Positions 41,558 through 50,075 of a stretch of DNA of 64,000 bases are shown here, piece after piece. This DNA is from Lysobacterales bacterium (lineage in GTDB: Bacteria > Pseudomonadota > Gammaproteobacteria > Xanthomonadales > SZUA-5). The stretch spans positions 54,045 to 118,044 of the forward strand of contig JALHMH010000013.1 of assembly GCA_022844165.1 (NCBI GenBank), given 5' to 3'. Each line of letters begins with the position of its first letter. The stretch's first letter is position 1. Both the position numbers and the translations under genes were made by a program. The notes beneath the pieces were generated by a model. It did not search any database. It worked only from the letters and a program-made list of their open reading frames with translations, and was not told the origin of the DNA.

Positions 41558-41584
41558 AAACCCGCGCTCGTCGCGGGTTTTTAG
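41558..41584 (+). terminator. Rho-independent terminator after tRNA-Leu
   Basis: aacccgcg-ctcgt-cgcgggtt followed by a T-rich run. Confidence 0.8.
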
Positions 41585-41677
41585 TTTTCGCGCAGTGAAC
41601 GACGTCTAGCCACACGGGCTTGCGATCCGTGCTCAGGCAAAGCAATGCGCCTGCTTTCGAGTACGTACCTCTCAAAA

Positions 41678-41708
41678 ACAAAACCCGCCGATAAGGCGGG
41701 TTTTGTTC
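41678..41708 (-). terminator. Rho-independent terminator for cspA
   Basis: aacaaaacccgcc-gataa-ggcgggttttgtt just downstream of the cspA stop (minus strand). Confidence 0.85.
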
Positions 41709-41732
41709 AGAACTAAGGCGAAGCCGGAACGT

Positions 41733-41942
41733 TCAGACCGGCTGCACTTCCTCAGCCTGGAAGCCCTTCTGGCCCTTGACGACCTTGAAGCTCACCTTCT
41801 GGCCTTCCTTCAGGGTCTTGAAACCGTTGCCCTGGATGGCGCGGAAGTGCACGAACACGTCCTCACCGCCTTCGCGGCTGATAAATCCAAAGCCCTTGGC
41901 GTCATTGAACCACTTGACGGTGCCAACTGAACGATCCGACAT
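41733..41942 (-). CDS. cspA: Cold-shock protein (CspA family)
   Basis: [48 protein letters not shown]. Confidence 0.97.
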   Translation of the reverse strand: MSDRSVGTVKWFNDAKGFGFISREGGEDVFVHFRAIQGNGFKTLKEGQKVSFKVVKGQKGFQAEEVQPV

Positions 41943-42178
41943 CTTGAAAATCTCCAAACTCAACTGAACTAAGGGAAGCGCATCTGCGCTACCGGGATTG
42001 ACTGGGCGTGCGGGGGAATTTGCAACGAGCGGATCGAACGGATCAGCAACGGGGCTAGCGGCCTGCAAACACAGCGCAAGAAGTGTAACGGATAAATCTT
42101 CTCCATAGCTAGCACTTTTTTGCGTCGACTTTCACTTCGTTTTGGCTAGCATCAGGCGACCTGATCCCGAGAACCAAC

Positions 42179-42919
42179 ATGCGCCGATCTTCGTTTGCCT
42201 GCATTCTGCTTGCTCTTACCGCGTGCCGAACAGCAGAAGAATCAGGAAAATCCCCTATGCCCGCGGCGCCCGTTGCTGAGCCCATTCCAACGTTGCCGCA
42301 GGATCCGACGTCGCCCGTTGGCATGCCTGAACGCGATCAGGAAGGACCATTGGCGCATGCAGCGATTCGTAAGTCGATCGACGGCACATGGTTTTGGACC
42401 GGCGCTCCCGGCGAGATGGTCGCGGAGCGTGAACGTTATTTCGTCAATATAGGAAACGACGGCGTGGAACTTCAGGCCGATTGCAACCGCGGCCGAGCGT
42501 CGATTGAGCGCGACAACGATTCAGTGCGATTTGGCGCCCCTGGGTTGTCCAAGATGGGCTGTCCAGCGGGAAGCTCAGACCAGCGCTTTCTCGGCAGTCT
42601 CTCGGGCACGCATACCATGATCGCGAACGACGCCTGGGCGCTCGCAAGCAACGACAAAGGCAGCGTTGTTGGCATTTACTCGCGCAAACCTGAAGCGACA
42701 CTCAAGACCTACACATGTACGGAAGGCAGCTTTCAAGTGGGTCTTGCCGAGAGCGAAATCGCGTTATTCCTAAGAGGGCAGCTTTACACGCTGATCAAAC
42801 TTCCCGACAACGTCGAAGAGCGATGGGGCGATGGCATCTTCGAATTTCGCGGTAAAGAGGGGGCCATCACCCTGGCCGGGCGAGGCCCGACGCTGAAAGG
42901 CTGCCGCTCAACGCCGTAA
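42179..42919 (+). CDS. Lipoprotein with META/HslJ-like and MliC-like (lysozyme-inhibitor-like) regions
   Basis: MRRSSFACILLALTACRT lipobox; middle resembles META (WFWTGAP...LQADCNRGRAS); C-terminus YTCTEGSFQVGLAESEIALFL...GDGIFEFRGKEGAITLAGRGPTLKGC resembles MliC. Confidence 0.55.
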   Translation: MRRSSFACILLALTACRTAEESGKSPMPAAPVAEPIPTLPQDPTSPVGMPERDQEGPLAHAAIRKSIDGTWFWTGAPGEMVAERERYFVNIGNDGVELQADCNRGRASIERDNDSVRFGAPGLSKMGCPAGSSDQRFLGSLSGTHTMIANDAWALASNDKGSVVGIYSRKPEATLKTYTCTEGSFQVGLAESEIALFLRGQLYTLIKLPDNVEERWGDGIFEFRGKEGAITLAGRGPTLKGCRSTP

Positions 42920-44023
42920 CACCGAAGAGAGCGCAGTCAGCACGGCGTCTACCGCTTCAGGACGGCTGTTCGTACCCATCAAGCCGATGCGCCAGATTTT
43001 GCCTGCCAAAGGACCAAGCCCAGCACCAATTTCGATATTGAACTCATCCAGGAGGCGTTTTCGCACTGGCAAGTCTTCGATGCCCTCGGGTATCCGCACC
43101 GCATTGAGCTGGGGCAGCCGCGCGCTTTGCGCAACGAACAATTCCAGGCCTATCGCTTGCAGCCCCTCGCACAATCGCAAGTGGTTGGCGAAGTGTCGTG
43201 CCCAGGCCTGCTCCAGACCTTCTTCTGAAACCGCAGTCAGTGCTTCGTGAAGCGCGTAGAGCATGTTGATAGGCGCTGTGTGGTGATACGTTCGTGCACC
43301 CTCGCCTTGCCAGTACGCCATCACTAACCCCAGGTCAAGAAACCAACTCTGCACAGGTGTCTTGCGCGCCTTTAACGTCGCGACTGCGCGTTCGCCGAGA
43401 CTGACTGGCGACAGTCCGGCCGGCGCCGAGAGGCATTTTTGCGAGCCCGAGTAAATCGCGTCGCAACCCCAGTCATCGACGCGCAGTTCGATACCGGCCA
43501 GACTTGTCACTGCGTCGACAATCGACAGCGCGCCGAATTCTCGCGCCAGTGCACACAAAGCCTGCGCATCAGAGCGTGCGCCCGTCGAGGTTTCGGCGTG
43601 TACGAACGCCAGCGCTTTGGCGCCAGGGTTTGCCTTTAACGCAGCCCTTGCCTTGTCCAGATCTACCGGCTGACCGAAGTCGTCCTGCACCATCACAGGT
43701 GTAGCACCGAGCCGCAAAACGTTCTCTCTCATTCGCCCGCCAAAAACACCGTTTTGGCAAACGACAACGGTATCGCCTGGCTCAATCAAATTCACAAAAC
43801 AGGTTTCCATGCCGGCCGAACCAGGCGCCGACACAGGAACCGTGAGCGCGTTGTCGGTCAAAAACGTACGCCGCAACAGTGCCTTTGTCTCGTCCATCAT
43901 CGCCACGAACCGTGGGTCCAGATGCCCGATGGATGGTTGCGCCAAAGCCTCCAGTACTCGCTGGGCTACGTTGGACGGGCCTGGGCCGAGAAGCAGGCGC
44001 TGCGGCGGAATGAAGGCTGGCAT
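42908..44023 (-). CDS. Alanine--glyoxylate / serine--pyruvate aminotransferase family protein
   Basis: LLLGPGPSNVAQRVLEALAQPSIGHLDPRF, AGMETCFVNLIEPGDTVVV, VHAETSTGARSD, DAIYSGSQKCLSAPAGLSPVS (PLP Lys). Confidence 0.93.
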   Translation of the reverse strand: MPAFIPPQRLLLGPGPSNVAQRVLEALAQPSIGHLDPRFVAMMDETKALLRRTFLTDNALTVPVSAPGSAGMETCFVNLIEPGDTVVVCQNGVFGGRMRENVLRLGATPVMVQDDFGQPVDLDKARAALKANPGAKALAFVHAETSTGARSDAQALCALAREFGALSIVDAVTSLAGIELRVDDWGCDAIYSGSQKCLSAPAGLSPVSLGERAVATLKARKTPVQSWFLDLGLVMAYWQGEGARTYHHTAPINMLYALHEALTAVSEEGLEQAWARHFANHLRLCEGLQAIGLELFVAQSARLPQLNAVRIPEGIEDLPVRKRLLDEFNIEIGAGLGPLAGKIWRIGLMGTNSRPEAVDAVLTALSSVLRR

Positions 44024-44158
44024 AAAGTTGAGTGTGAGATCAAAGCACTGAGCCTAACAAAGCTTGGCGGAGTATTCACAACCGTCCGAAGCGCAACTTG
44101 AGCGACACCACCGCTCATAGCGGCTAACATTTGGACACCTCGACTTCCGGTCGGTCCC

Positions 44159-44590
44159 GTGATCGCTTGGATCAAATCAGTATTGAGGAAGTTTGGACTC
44201 GGCAGACATCCGACCGACGACATCGATCCTGAGCTACTCGGAGTGTTCTTCGATGAGCTTCAGGACATAACGCTAACGCTGGAACGGGCCTTTGCGATCT
44301 GGCGGATTAACGCAGCCGACGAGCGATCGCTGAAGAACCTCCGCCGAGGTTTCCACACAATAAAAAGTTCGGCGAGGTTAGTGGGTGCTGCGGACTTGGG
44401 CGAGTTTTCTCGCCAGTTCGAACTTTTGGCAATCCGCCTTCTGGAGCAGCGGACGAAGGTCTCGCCAACGATCCTCGTCAGTTTCGATCAGGCGATCGCG
44501 CTGTTGCCGGTTTTCGCTAGATCGATGCGCGATCACAAAGCGCCCCCACCGCAAACATACGTGCTCTGCAAGCGGGTAGAGCGCTTGTGA
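44159..44590 (+). CDS. Stand-alone Hpt domain protein
   Basis: GTG start; RRGFHTIKSSARLVGAADLGEFSRQFE matches ChpA internal Hpt RRSFHTLKGSGRLVGALAIGEFAWKIE. Confidence 0.8.
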   Translation: MIAWIKSVLRKFGLGRHPTDDIDPELLGVFFDELQDITLTLERAFAIWRINAADERSLKNLRRGFHTIKSSARLVGAADLGEFSRQFELLAIRLLEQRTKVSPTILVSFDQAIALLPVFARSMRDHKAPPPQTYVLCKRVERL

Positions 44591-44608
44591 GGCTCTTAGG
44601 CGACTGGT

Positions 44609-45664
44609 TTACCGGAAGCTGGCGTTCAGTTTTTCCAGCACCTCGGCGCCCGGACACAGCGCTGCCGTTTCCAGCTGATTTAAAGGCATCTGCACCGTTG
44701 TCAGATGAGAATGGAAGTCGCGCGATTCAGGGTCGACAAACAACAGACCCGTCACCACCTCGCCTTTTGCGGCATGGTGCGCGATGAAATTCATCGCCCG
44801 CAATCGATCACGCGGATCGTAGTCGGCTTCAAGCTTGCGCAAACGAATCACGCTGCCGTCATGCTGCTCGACGTCGATGACGCCCTCATCGGGTTGAATC
44901 ACTTCAATTGCCGCGCGACCTTCGATGATGTCCAGCCGATTGACCGCATCATTGTGTTCGCGCACATAGTCGTAACTCTTGGTACTTCCGCCGTGGTTGT
45001 TGAAGGCAACGCACGGACTGATGACATCAATAAACGCCGCGCCGCGATGTTTCATCGCCGCCTTGATGAGCGGCACCAGCTGCGCCTTATCGCCGGAGAA
45101 ACTGCGAGCCACAAAACTTGCGCCGAGCTGCAGCGCGAGGCTCACCAGATCCACCGGGCTGTCCGTGTTTTCTGCGCCCTTCTTACTCCTGGAGCCTTGA
45201 TCGGCGGTGGCCGAGAACTGGCCTTTGGTCAGTCCATACACACCATTGTTTTCGACGATGTAGGTCATGTCTACGCCACGCCGCATTGCGTGCACAAACT
45301 GACCAATACCGATGGACGCCGAATCGCCATCGCCCGACACGCCCAGGTACAGTAGATCGCGATTTGCCAAATACGCTCCCGTCAATACCGACGGCATGCG
45401 GCCATGCACCGTGTTAAAGCCGTGCGACTGACCCAGAAAGTAGTCCGGCGTTTTCGACGAACAACCGATTCCCGAAAGTTTGGCCACGCGGTGCGGCTCG
45501 ACATCCAGCTCCCAACATGCCTGAACGATCGAAGCCGAAATCGAATCGTGCCCGCACCCGGCACACAACGTGGAGATCTTTCCCTCGTAGTCGCGGCGCG
45601 TGAACCCAACACGGTTGCGTGTCAACGAGGGGTGGTGAAGTTTGGGTTTGGCGATGTAGGTCAT
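44609..45664 (-). CDS. 2-oxoacid:ferredoxin oxidoreductase subunit beta
   Basis: STLCAGCGHDSISASIVQAC, GDGDSASIGIGQFVHAMRRGVDMTYIVENNGVYGLTKGQFSAT (TPP motif). Confidence 0.93.
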   Translation of the reverse strand: MTYIAKPKLHHPSLTRNRVGFTRRDYEGKISTLCAGCGHDSISASIVQACWELDVEPHRVAKLSGIGCSSKTPDYFLGQSHGFNTVHGRMPSVLTGAYLANRDLLYLGVSGDGDSASIGIGQFVHAMRRGVDMTYIVENNGVYGLTKGQFSATADQGSRSKKGAENTDSPVDLVSLALQLGASFVARSFSGDKAQLVPLIKAAMKHRGAAFIDVISPCVAFNNHGGSTKSYDYVREHNDAVNRLDIIEGRAAIEVIQPDEGVIDVEQHDGSVIRLRKLEADYDPRDRLRAMNFIAHHAAKGEVVTGLLFVDPESRDFHSHLTTVQMPLNQLETAALCPGAEVLEKLNASFR

Positions 45665-45701
45665 GCGTGGGACCCAAACGGAGGCAAGACGGCGACGGAA
45701 A

Positions 45702-45816
45702 TGCGGGGCACGGGACACGGGGCACGGGATATGGGAACTGGTGCCTGTGTCGGCTCGCCAGCCGACCAGAGGCACGACCACTTCCTGTGCCCCTTACCCC
45801 GCCCCCCGTGACCCGC
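45702..45816. repeat. GGGGCACGG-type intergenic inverted repeat, copy A
   Basis: gcggggcacgggacacggggcacggg left arm, ccttaccccgccccccgtgacccgc right arm, inner hairpin gtgcct-gtg-tcggct-cgcc-agccga-ccag-aggcac. Confidence 0.75.
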
Positions 45817-45860
45817 TTTTCTGCAGGCTCTTGACCCGCACCGCGCTATTCGAACATCCA

Positions 45861-47678
45861 TCACGCCGCCACCTCCCTTATCGCAATCGCACCCAGGCGC
45901 TCCCGAATCGCACCGGCTATGAAGCGCGCGGTGATCGGCGTACCGTCGTAGTGAAGGATGGGCGTCACGCGTGCAGGGTCCACATCGAAACTGTGAACCA
46001 ACAACGTGCGCAATTGCGCGTCGCGATTCTGCTCAATCAGGAACACATGATCGTGCGCCAGCACAAAGTCGCGCACGGTGTCGGGAAACGGATACGCACG
46101 TATGCGCATCAGATTCAGCGCCAGACCGTCGACGGCAAGGCGCTGCGCGGCCTCATGCATTGATGGACTGGTCGAGCCAAAGTACAGCACGCCGAGCGAC
46201 GTCGGCCGATGCGCGCGCTCGATGATCGGTTGCGGCACCAGTCCCTTCGCTGTTTCGAACTTCCGCTTCAAGCGATGCACATTGTCGAGATAATCCGGGC
46301 CGCGTTCGGAATAGCGAGCGTCGGCATCTTTGGTAGTACCGCGAGTGAAATAGGCGCCGCGCACGGGATGCGTGCCCGGGTAGGTTCGCCACGCGATGCC
46401 GTCACCATCGACGTCACGATAGCGGCCGAAGGGCACACCGCCTTCGAGGGCTTCTGTGTCCAGCACTTTGCCGCGCTGGAGTGTACGCCCCGCATTCCAC
46501 TGTAGCGGCGCGCACAAGCGCTGATTCATACCGATATCGAGATCGAGCATCAGAAACACGGGCGTTTGCAATTTGTCCGCCAGATCCAGCGCATCGGCGG
46601 CGAACGCGAACGATTCGTGTGGATCCTCCGGAAACAGCAGCACGTGCTGAGTGTCACCGTGCGATGCCCATGCGCAGCTCAGAATATCGGCCTGTTGAGT
46701 ACGCGTTGGCATGCCGGTGGACGGCCCACCGCGCTGCACGTTGACAATCGTCGCCGGAATTTCGGCAAAATAGGCGAGGCCCAGGAACTCGGTCATTAAC
46801 GACACGCCCGGCCCACTGGTGGCTGTGAACGCACGCGCGCCATTCCATCCGGCACCGACAACCATGCCAATCGACGCGATCTCGTCCTCTGCCTGAACAA
46901 TCGCGAATTTGCGTTTGCCATCCGCGTCGATCCGGAACTTGTGGCAGTACTTCTCGAAGGCTTCTGCGACCGAGGTCGATGGCGTGATCGGATACCACGC
47001 ACAGACCGTCGCGCCGCCGTACACGCAGCCCAATCCAGCGGCACTGTTGCCATCGATGAAGATGCGGTCACCGACATTGTCCGCGCGGACGACGCCAAAC
47101 TTCAGCGGAAACTTGAGATTGTCCTGAGCCCAGGTGCGGCCCAATCGAAACGCGTCGATATTTGGTTGCGCAAGTTGCGGTTTTCCCTTGTACTGCTCGC
47201 TCAACAGTGCTTCGACCACGGCTGGCTCGATACCGAGCAGCATCGACAGGCCACCCAGATACAGAACGTTCTTCAACAGCTGGCGCTGGCGCGGGTCGTC
47301 GTAGTGTTTGACGCACAGTGCGGACAACGGCATGCCGATGATTTCGATATCGCCCCGCATGCCCTGCGGCAATGGCTTGGTCGAATCAAAAAATAGATAC
47401 CCGCCCGCCTCGATCTCGCGCACATCCGCGTCCCATGTCTGCGGGTTCATCGCCACCATCAAATCGACGCCGCCACGCCTCCCCAGGTGCCCGGCAGCAC
47501 TGACGCGCACTTCGTACCAGGTTGGTAGACCTTGGATATTCGAAGGAAAAATGTTCCGCGGACTCACTGGTACGCCCATGCGCAAAATCGCTTTAGCGAA
47601 TAGCTCATTCGCCGAAGCCGAGCCAGAGCCGTTGACGTTGGCGAACTTGATGACGAAGTCGTTGGTGGAAGCGGTCAT
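45861..47678 (-). CDS. 2-oxoacid:acceptor oxidoreductase subunit alpha (gamma-alpha fusion)
   Basis: N-terminal gamma domain (NVNGSGSASANELFAKAILRMGVPVSPRNIFPSNIQGLPTWYEVRVS) then AWYPITPSTSVAEAFEKY, QAEDEIASIGMVVGAGWNGARAFTATSGPGVSLMTEF. Confidence 0.93.
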   Translation of the reverse strand: MTASTNDFVIKFANVNGSGSASANELFAKAILRMGVPVSPRNIFPSNIQGLPTWYEVRVSAAGHLGRRGGVDLMVAMNPQTWDADVREIEAGGYLFFDSTKPLPQGMRGDIEIIGMPLSALCVKHYDDPRQRQLLKNVLYLGGLSMLLGIEPAVVEALLSEQYKGKPQLAQPNIDAFRLGRTWAQDNLKFPLKFGVVRADNVGDRIFIDGNSAAGLGCVYGGATVCAWYPITPSTSVAEAFEKYCHKFRIDADGKRKFAIVQAEDEIASIGMVVGAGWNGARAFTATSGPGVSLMTEFLGLAYFAEIPATIVNVQRGGPSTGMPTRTQQADILSCAWASHGDTQHVLLFPEDPHESFAFAADALDLADKLQTPVFLMLDLDIGMNQRLCAPLQWNAGRTLQRGKVLDTEALEGGVPFGRYRDVDGDGIAWRTYPGTHPVRGAYFTRGTTKDADARYSERGPDYLDNVHRLKRKFETAKGLVPQPIIERAHRPTSLGVLYFGSTSPSMHEAAQRLAVDGLALNLMRIRAYPFPDTVRDFVLAHDHVFLIEQNRDAQLRTLLVHSFDVDPARVTPILHYDGTPITARFIAGAIRERLGAIAIREVAA

Positions 47679-47708
47679 GGCGCGGGCGCCTCCTGGGGCG
47701 CTTCAAAA

Positions 47709-47836
47709 GCGGGGCTCGGGGCACGGGGTACGGGGTACGGGAATTTGTGCAGCGCCTTCGCGCTCCGGGCATATGGCAAACGCACAGAGGCTAGAGCCAA
47801 ATTCTCGGGCCCCGCGCCCCGTGCCCCGTGCCCCAC
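47709..47836. repeat. GGGGCACGG-type intergenic inverted repeat, copy B
   Basis: gcggggctcggggcacggggtacggggtacgggaattt (47709-47746) versus aaattctcgggccccgcgccccgtgccccgtgcccc (47799-47834). Confidence 0.8.
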
Positions 47837-47837
47837 T

Positions 47838-49625
47838 TCACGCCGCATGCGTCATCTCCAACAAAAACTTCTGCATATCCCATGCCCCGGTCGGGCAGCG
47901 CTCTGCGCAGAGCCCGCAGTGCAGGCAAAGGTCCTCGTCCTTGATCATCGACCTGCCTGTCTTCAAACCATCGGCCACGTACAAATCCTGAGTGAGGTTC
48001 TTCGCCGGCGCCATCAGTCGTGCACGCAAATCCGACTCGTCGCCGTTGACCGTGAAAGTGATGCAATCCATCGGGCAGATATCGACACACGCGTCGCACT
48101 CAATGCACTTATTAAGCGTGAATACCGTTTGCACGTCGCAGTTCAGACAGCGCTGGGCTTCTTTGAACGCGAGCTTCGGATCGAAGCCGAGCTCTACTTC
48201 GGTCTTGATGTTGTTCAGTGTGATCTCACTCGGCGCCCATGGCACTTTGTTGCGCGCAGCATTGTTGATGTCGTTGTCGTAGCTCCATTCGTGGATGCCC
48301 ATCTTTTGCGACACCAAGGTCACGCCGGGCGCTGGACGCGGCAGCAGCGACTCACCGCGCACGAATCGATCGATGCTGATCGCCGCCTCGTGGCCGTGCG
48401 CCACGGCCCAAATGATGTTCTTCGGTCCGAACGCAGCATCACCACCAAAAAACACGTTGGGCAAAGTCGACTGGTGCGTTGCGGCATCGAGTACCGGCAA
48501 TCCCCAACGATCAAACTCCAGCCCGAGATCGCGCTCGATCCACGGGAAGGCGTTTTCCTGGCCGACCGCGATCAACACATCATCGCAATCGATCACCACA
48601 TCGCCCTCGCCCGTTGGCACCAACTGCCGCTGCCCACGCGCATCAAGTTCCGGCTTTACTGGCTGAAAACGCATGCCGATCAGACGCCCTTGGTCGTGCA
48701 GGAACTCCAGCGGAACAAGGAAATTGCGAATCGGGATGCCCTCATGGATCGCGTCCTCTTTTTCCCAGGGGCTGGCTTTCATTTCTTCGAAGCCCGAGCG
48801 CACCGCCACGGTCACCTCGAGCCCACCCAGGCGCCGCGCCGAGCGACAGCAGTCCATCGCCGTATTGCCGCCGCCAAGCACAATCACGCGGCGACCGATC
48901 TCTGCGATATGACCGAAGGAAACCGATGCCAGCCAGTCGATGCCGAGGTGAATATTCGCCTTGGCTTCGGCGCGTCCCGGTAGCAGCAAGTCTCGCCCAC
49001 GCGGAGCGCCACAGCCAATGAACACCGCATCAAAACCCTGATCGATCAACGCACCAAGCGAATCTATTCGTTGCCCGGCTATGAAGTGCACATGCCCACG
49101 CGTCGCGTAAGCGACTTCTTCATCGATGACACTCTCCGGCAGACGAAATCGCGGAATCTGGGAGCGAATAAAGCCGCCCGCCTTTGCTTCGGCATCGAAG
49201 ATCGTGATCTCGTATCCCAGCGGGGCCAGATCGCGCGCCACGGTCAAAGATGCGGGGCCCGCACCCACACAGGCAATACGCTTGCCGTTTGGTGGTACGT
49301 CAAGCGGCGGCATCAAAGACGAGATATCGCCCTTGTAGTCCGCGGCCACGCGTTTAAGCCGGCAAATCGCCACCGGCTCCGGTGCATGACCGGCGCTTTC
49401 TTCCACCCGTCCACGCCGACATGCCGGCTCGCACGGCCGATCGCAGGTGCGCCCCAGGATCCCCGGAAACACATTCGATTTCCAGTTCACCATGTACGCG
49501 TCCGCGTAACGCTCCGCAGCGATCAGGCGGATGTATTCCGGGACCGGCGTGTGCGCAGGACATGCCCACTGACAATCGACGACCTTATGGAAGTAATTCG
49601 GCGCACCGATATCCGTCGACTGCAT
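47838..49625 (-). CDS. FAD-dependent NAD(P) oxidoreductase with 4Fe-4S motifs (GltD/NfnB-like)
   Basis: CQWACPAHTPVPEYIRLI, ILGRTCDRPCEPACRRG, IACVGAGPASLTVARDLAPLGYEITIFDAEAKAGG, CIECDACVDICPMDCITF and CLHCGLCAERCPTGAW. Confidence 0.92.
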   Translation of the reverse strand: MQSTDIGAPNYFHKVVDCQWACPAHTPVPEYIRLIAAERYADAYMVNWKSNVFPGILGRTCDRPCEPACRRGRVEESAGHAPEPVAICRLKRVAADYKGDISSLMPPLDVPPNGKRIACVGAGPASLTVARDLAPLGYEITIFDAEAKAGGFIRSQIPRFRLPESVIDEEVAYATRGHVHFIAGQRIDSLGALIDQGFDAVFIGCGAPRGRDLLLPGRAEAKANIHLGIDWLASVSFGHIAEIGRRVIVLGGGNTAMDCCRSARRLGGLEVTVAVRSGFEEMKASPWEKEDAIHEGIPIRNFLVPLEFLHDQGRLIGMRFQPVKPELDARGQRQLVPTGEGDVVIDCDDVLIAVGQENAFPWIERDLGLEFDRWGLPVLDAATHQSTLPNVFFGGDAAFGPKNIIWAVAHGHEAAISIDRFVRGESLLPRPAPGVTLVSQKMGIHEWSYDNDINNAARNKVPWAPSEITLNNIKTEVELGFDPKLAFKEAQRCLNCDVQTVFTLNKCIECDACVDICPMDCITFTVNGDESDLRARLMAPAKNLTQDLYVADGLKTGRSMIKDEDLCLHCGLCAERCPTGAWDMQKFLLEMTHAA

Positions 49626-49679
49626 TGAGAGCCCTCCCGGCCCGGCTGTCACCGGCGTGCAATGTACGGGATTGGCCAC

Positions 49680-49923
49680 AGAGATTCCAGCGAGGCTTCG
49701 CCTCAGACCGCCGAGCATTGCTGGCTTCGTCCGACAGCGTACTCGCCACAACCCCGCGCTTCGTATTTCCGGCCCAGCGGCGCAGCCGCCGGGCGTTCGA
49801 CTCGGCACACGCCTGCGGCGTGTCAGCGCCGAGTCTCACCCCCATGACTCAAGGGGCTGCAAAAGCCAAAGCCGCTCCGCAGCGAATTTGACTCAAATGT
49901 ACAGATCCGGCTCCGTCAAGGAC
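49680..49923 (-). repeat. Dispersed intergenic repeat copy R2
   Basis: Reverse complement gtccttgacggagccggat...tttgagtcaaatt...gcagccccttgag...ggcgctgacacgccgcaggcgtgtgccgagtcgaacgcccggcggctgcgccgctgggccgga nearly matches R1. Confidence 0.85.
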
Positions 49924-50075
49924 GCTAGTGAGGTGCGTGTTGATTGGAAGCTGCATCTGGCTGGCGCGACGACACATGGCACTGACGTTTTTTGCCCAGA
50001 GAAATTGCTGTCGTTTCTCCCGCGTCCATACGAATCCGGAGTCGATGCATCCCGCATCGGCCATTGGAGACCACC

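Noticed and set aside
47745-48983. Plus-strand 412-aa ORF opposite the GltD-like gene
   Set aside because: Antisense to a clear flavoprotein frame with conserved cysteine motifs; its own translation is His/Arg-rich with no known fold.
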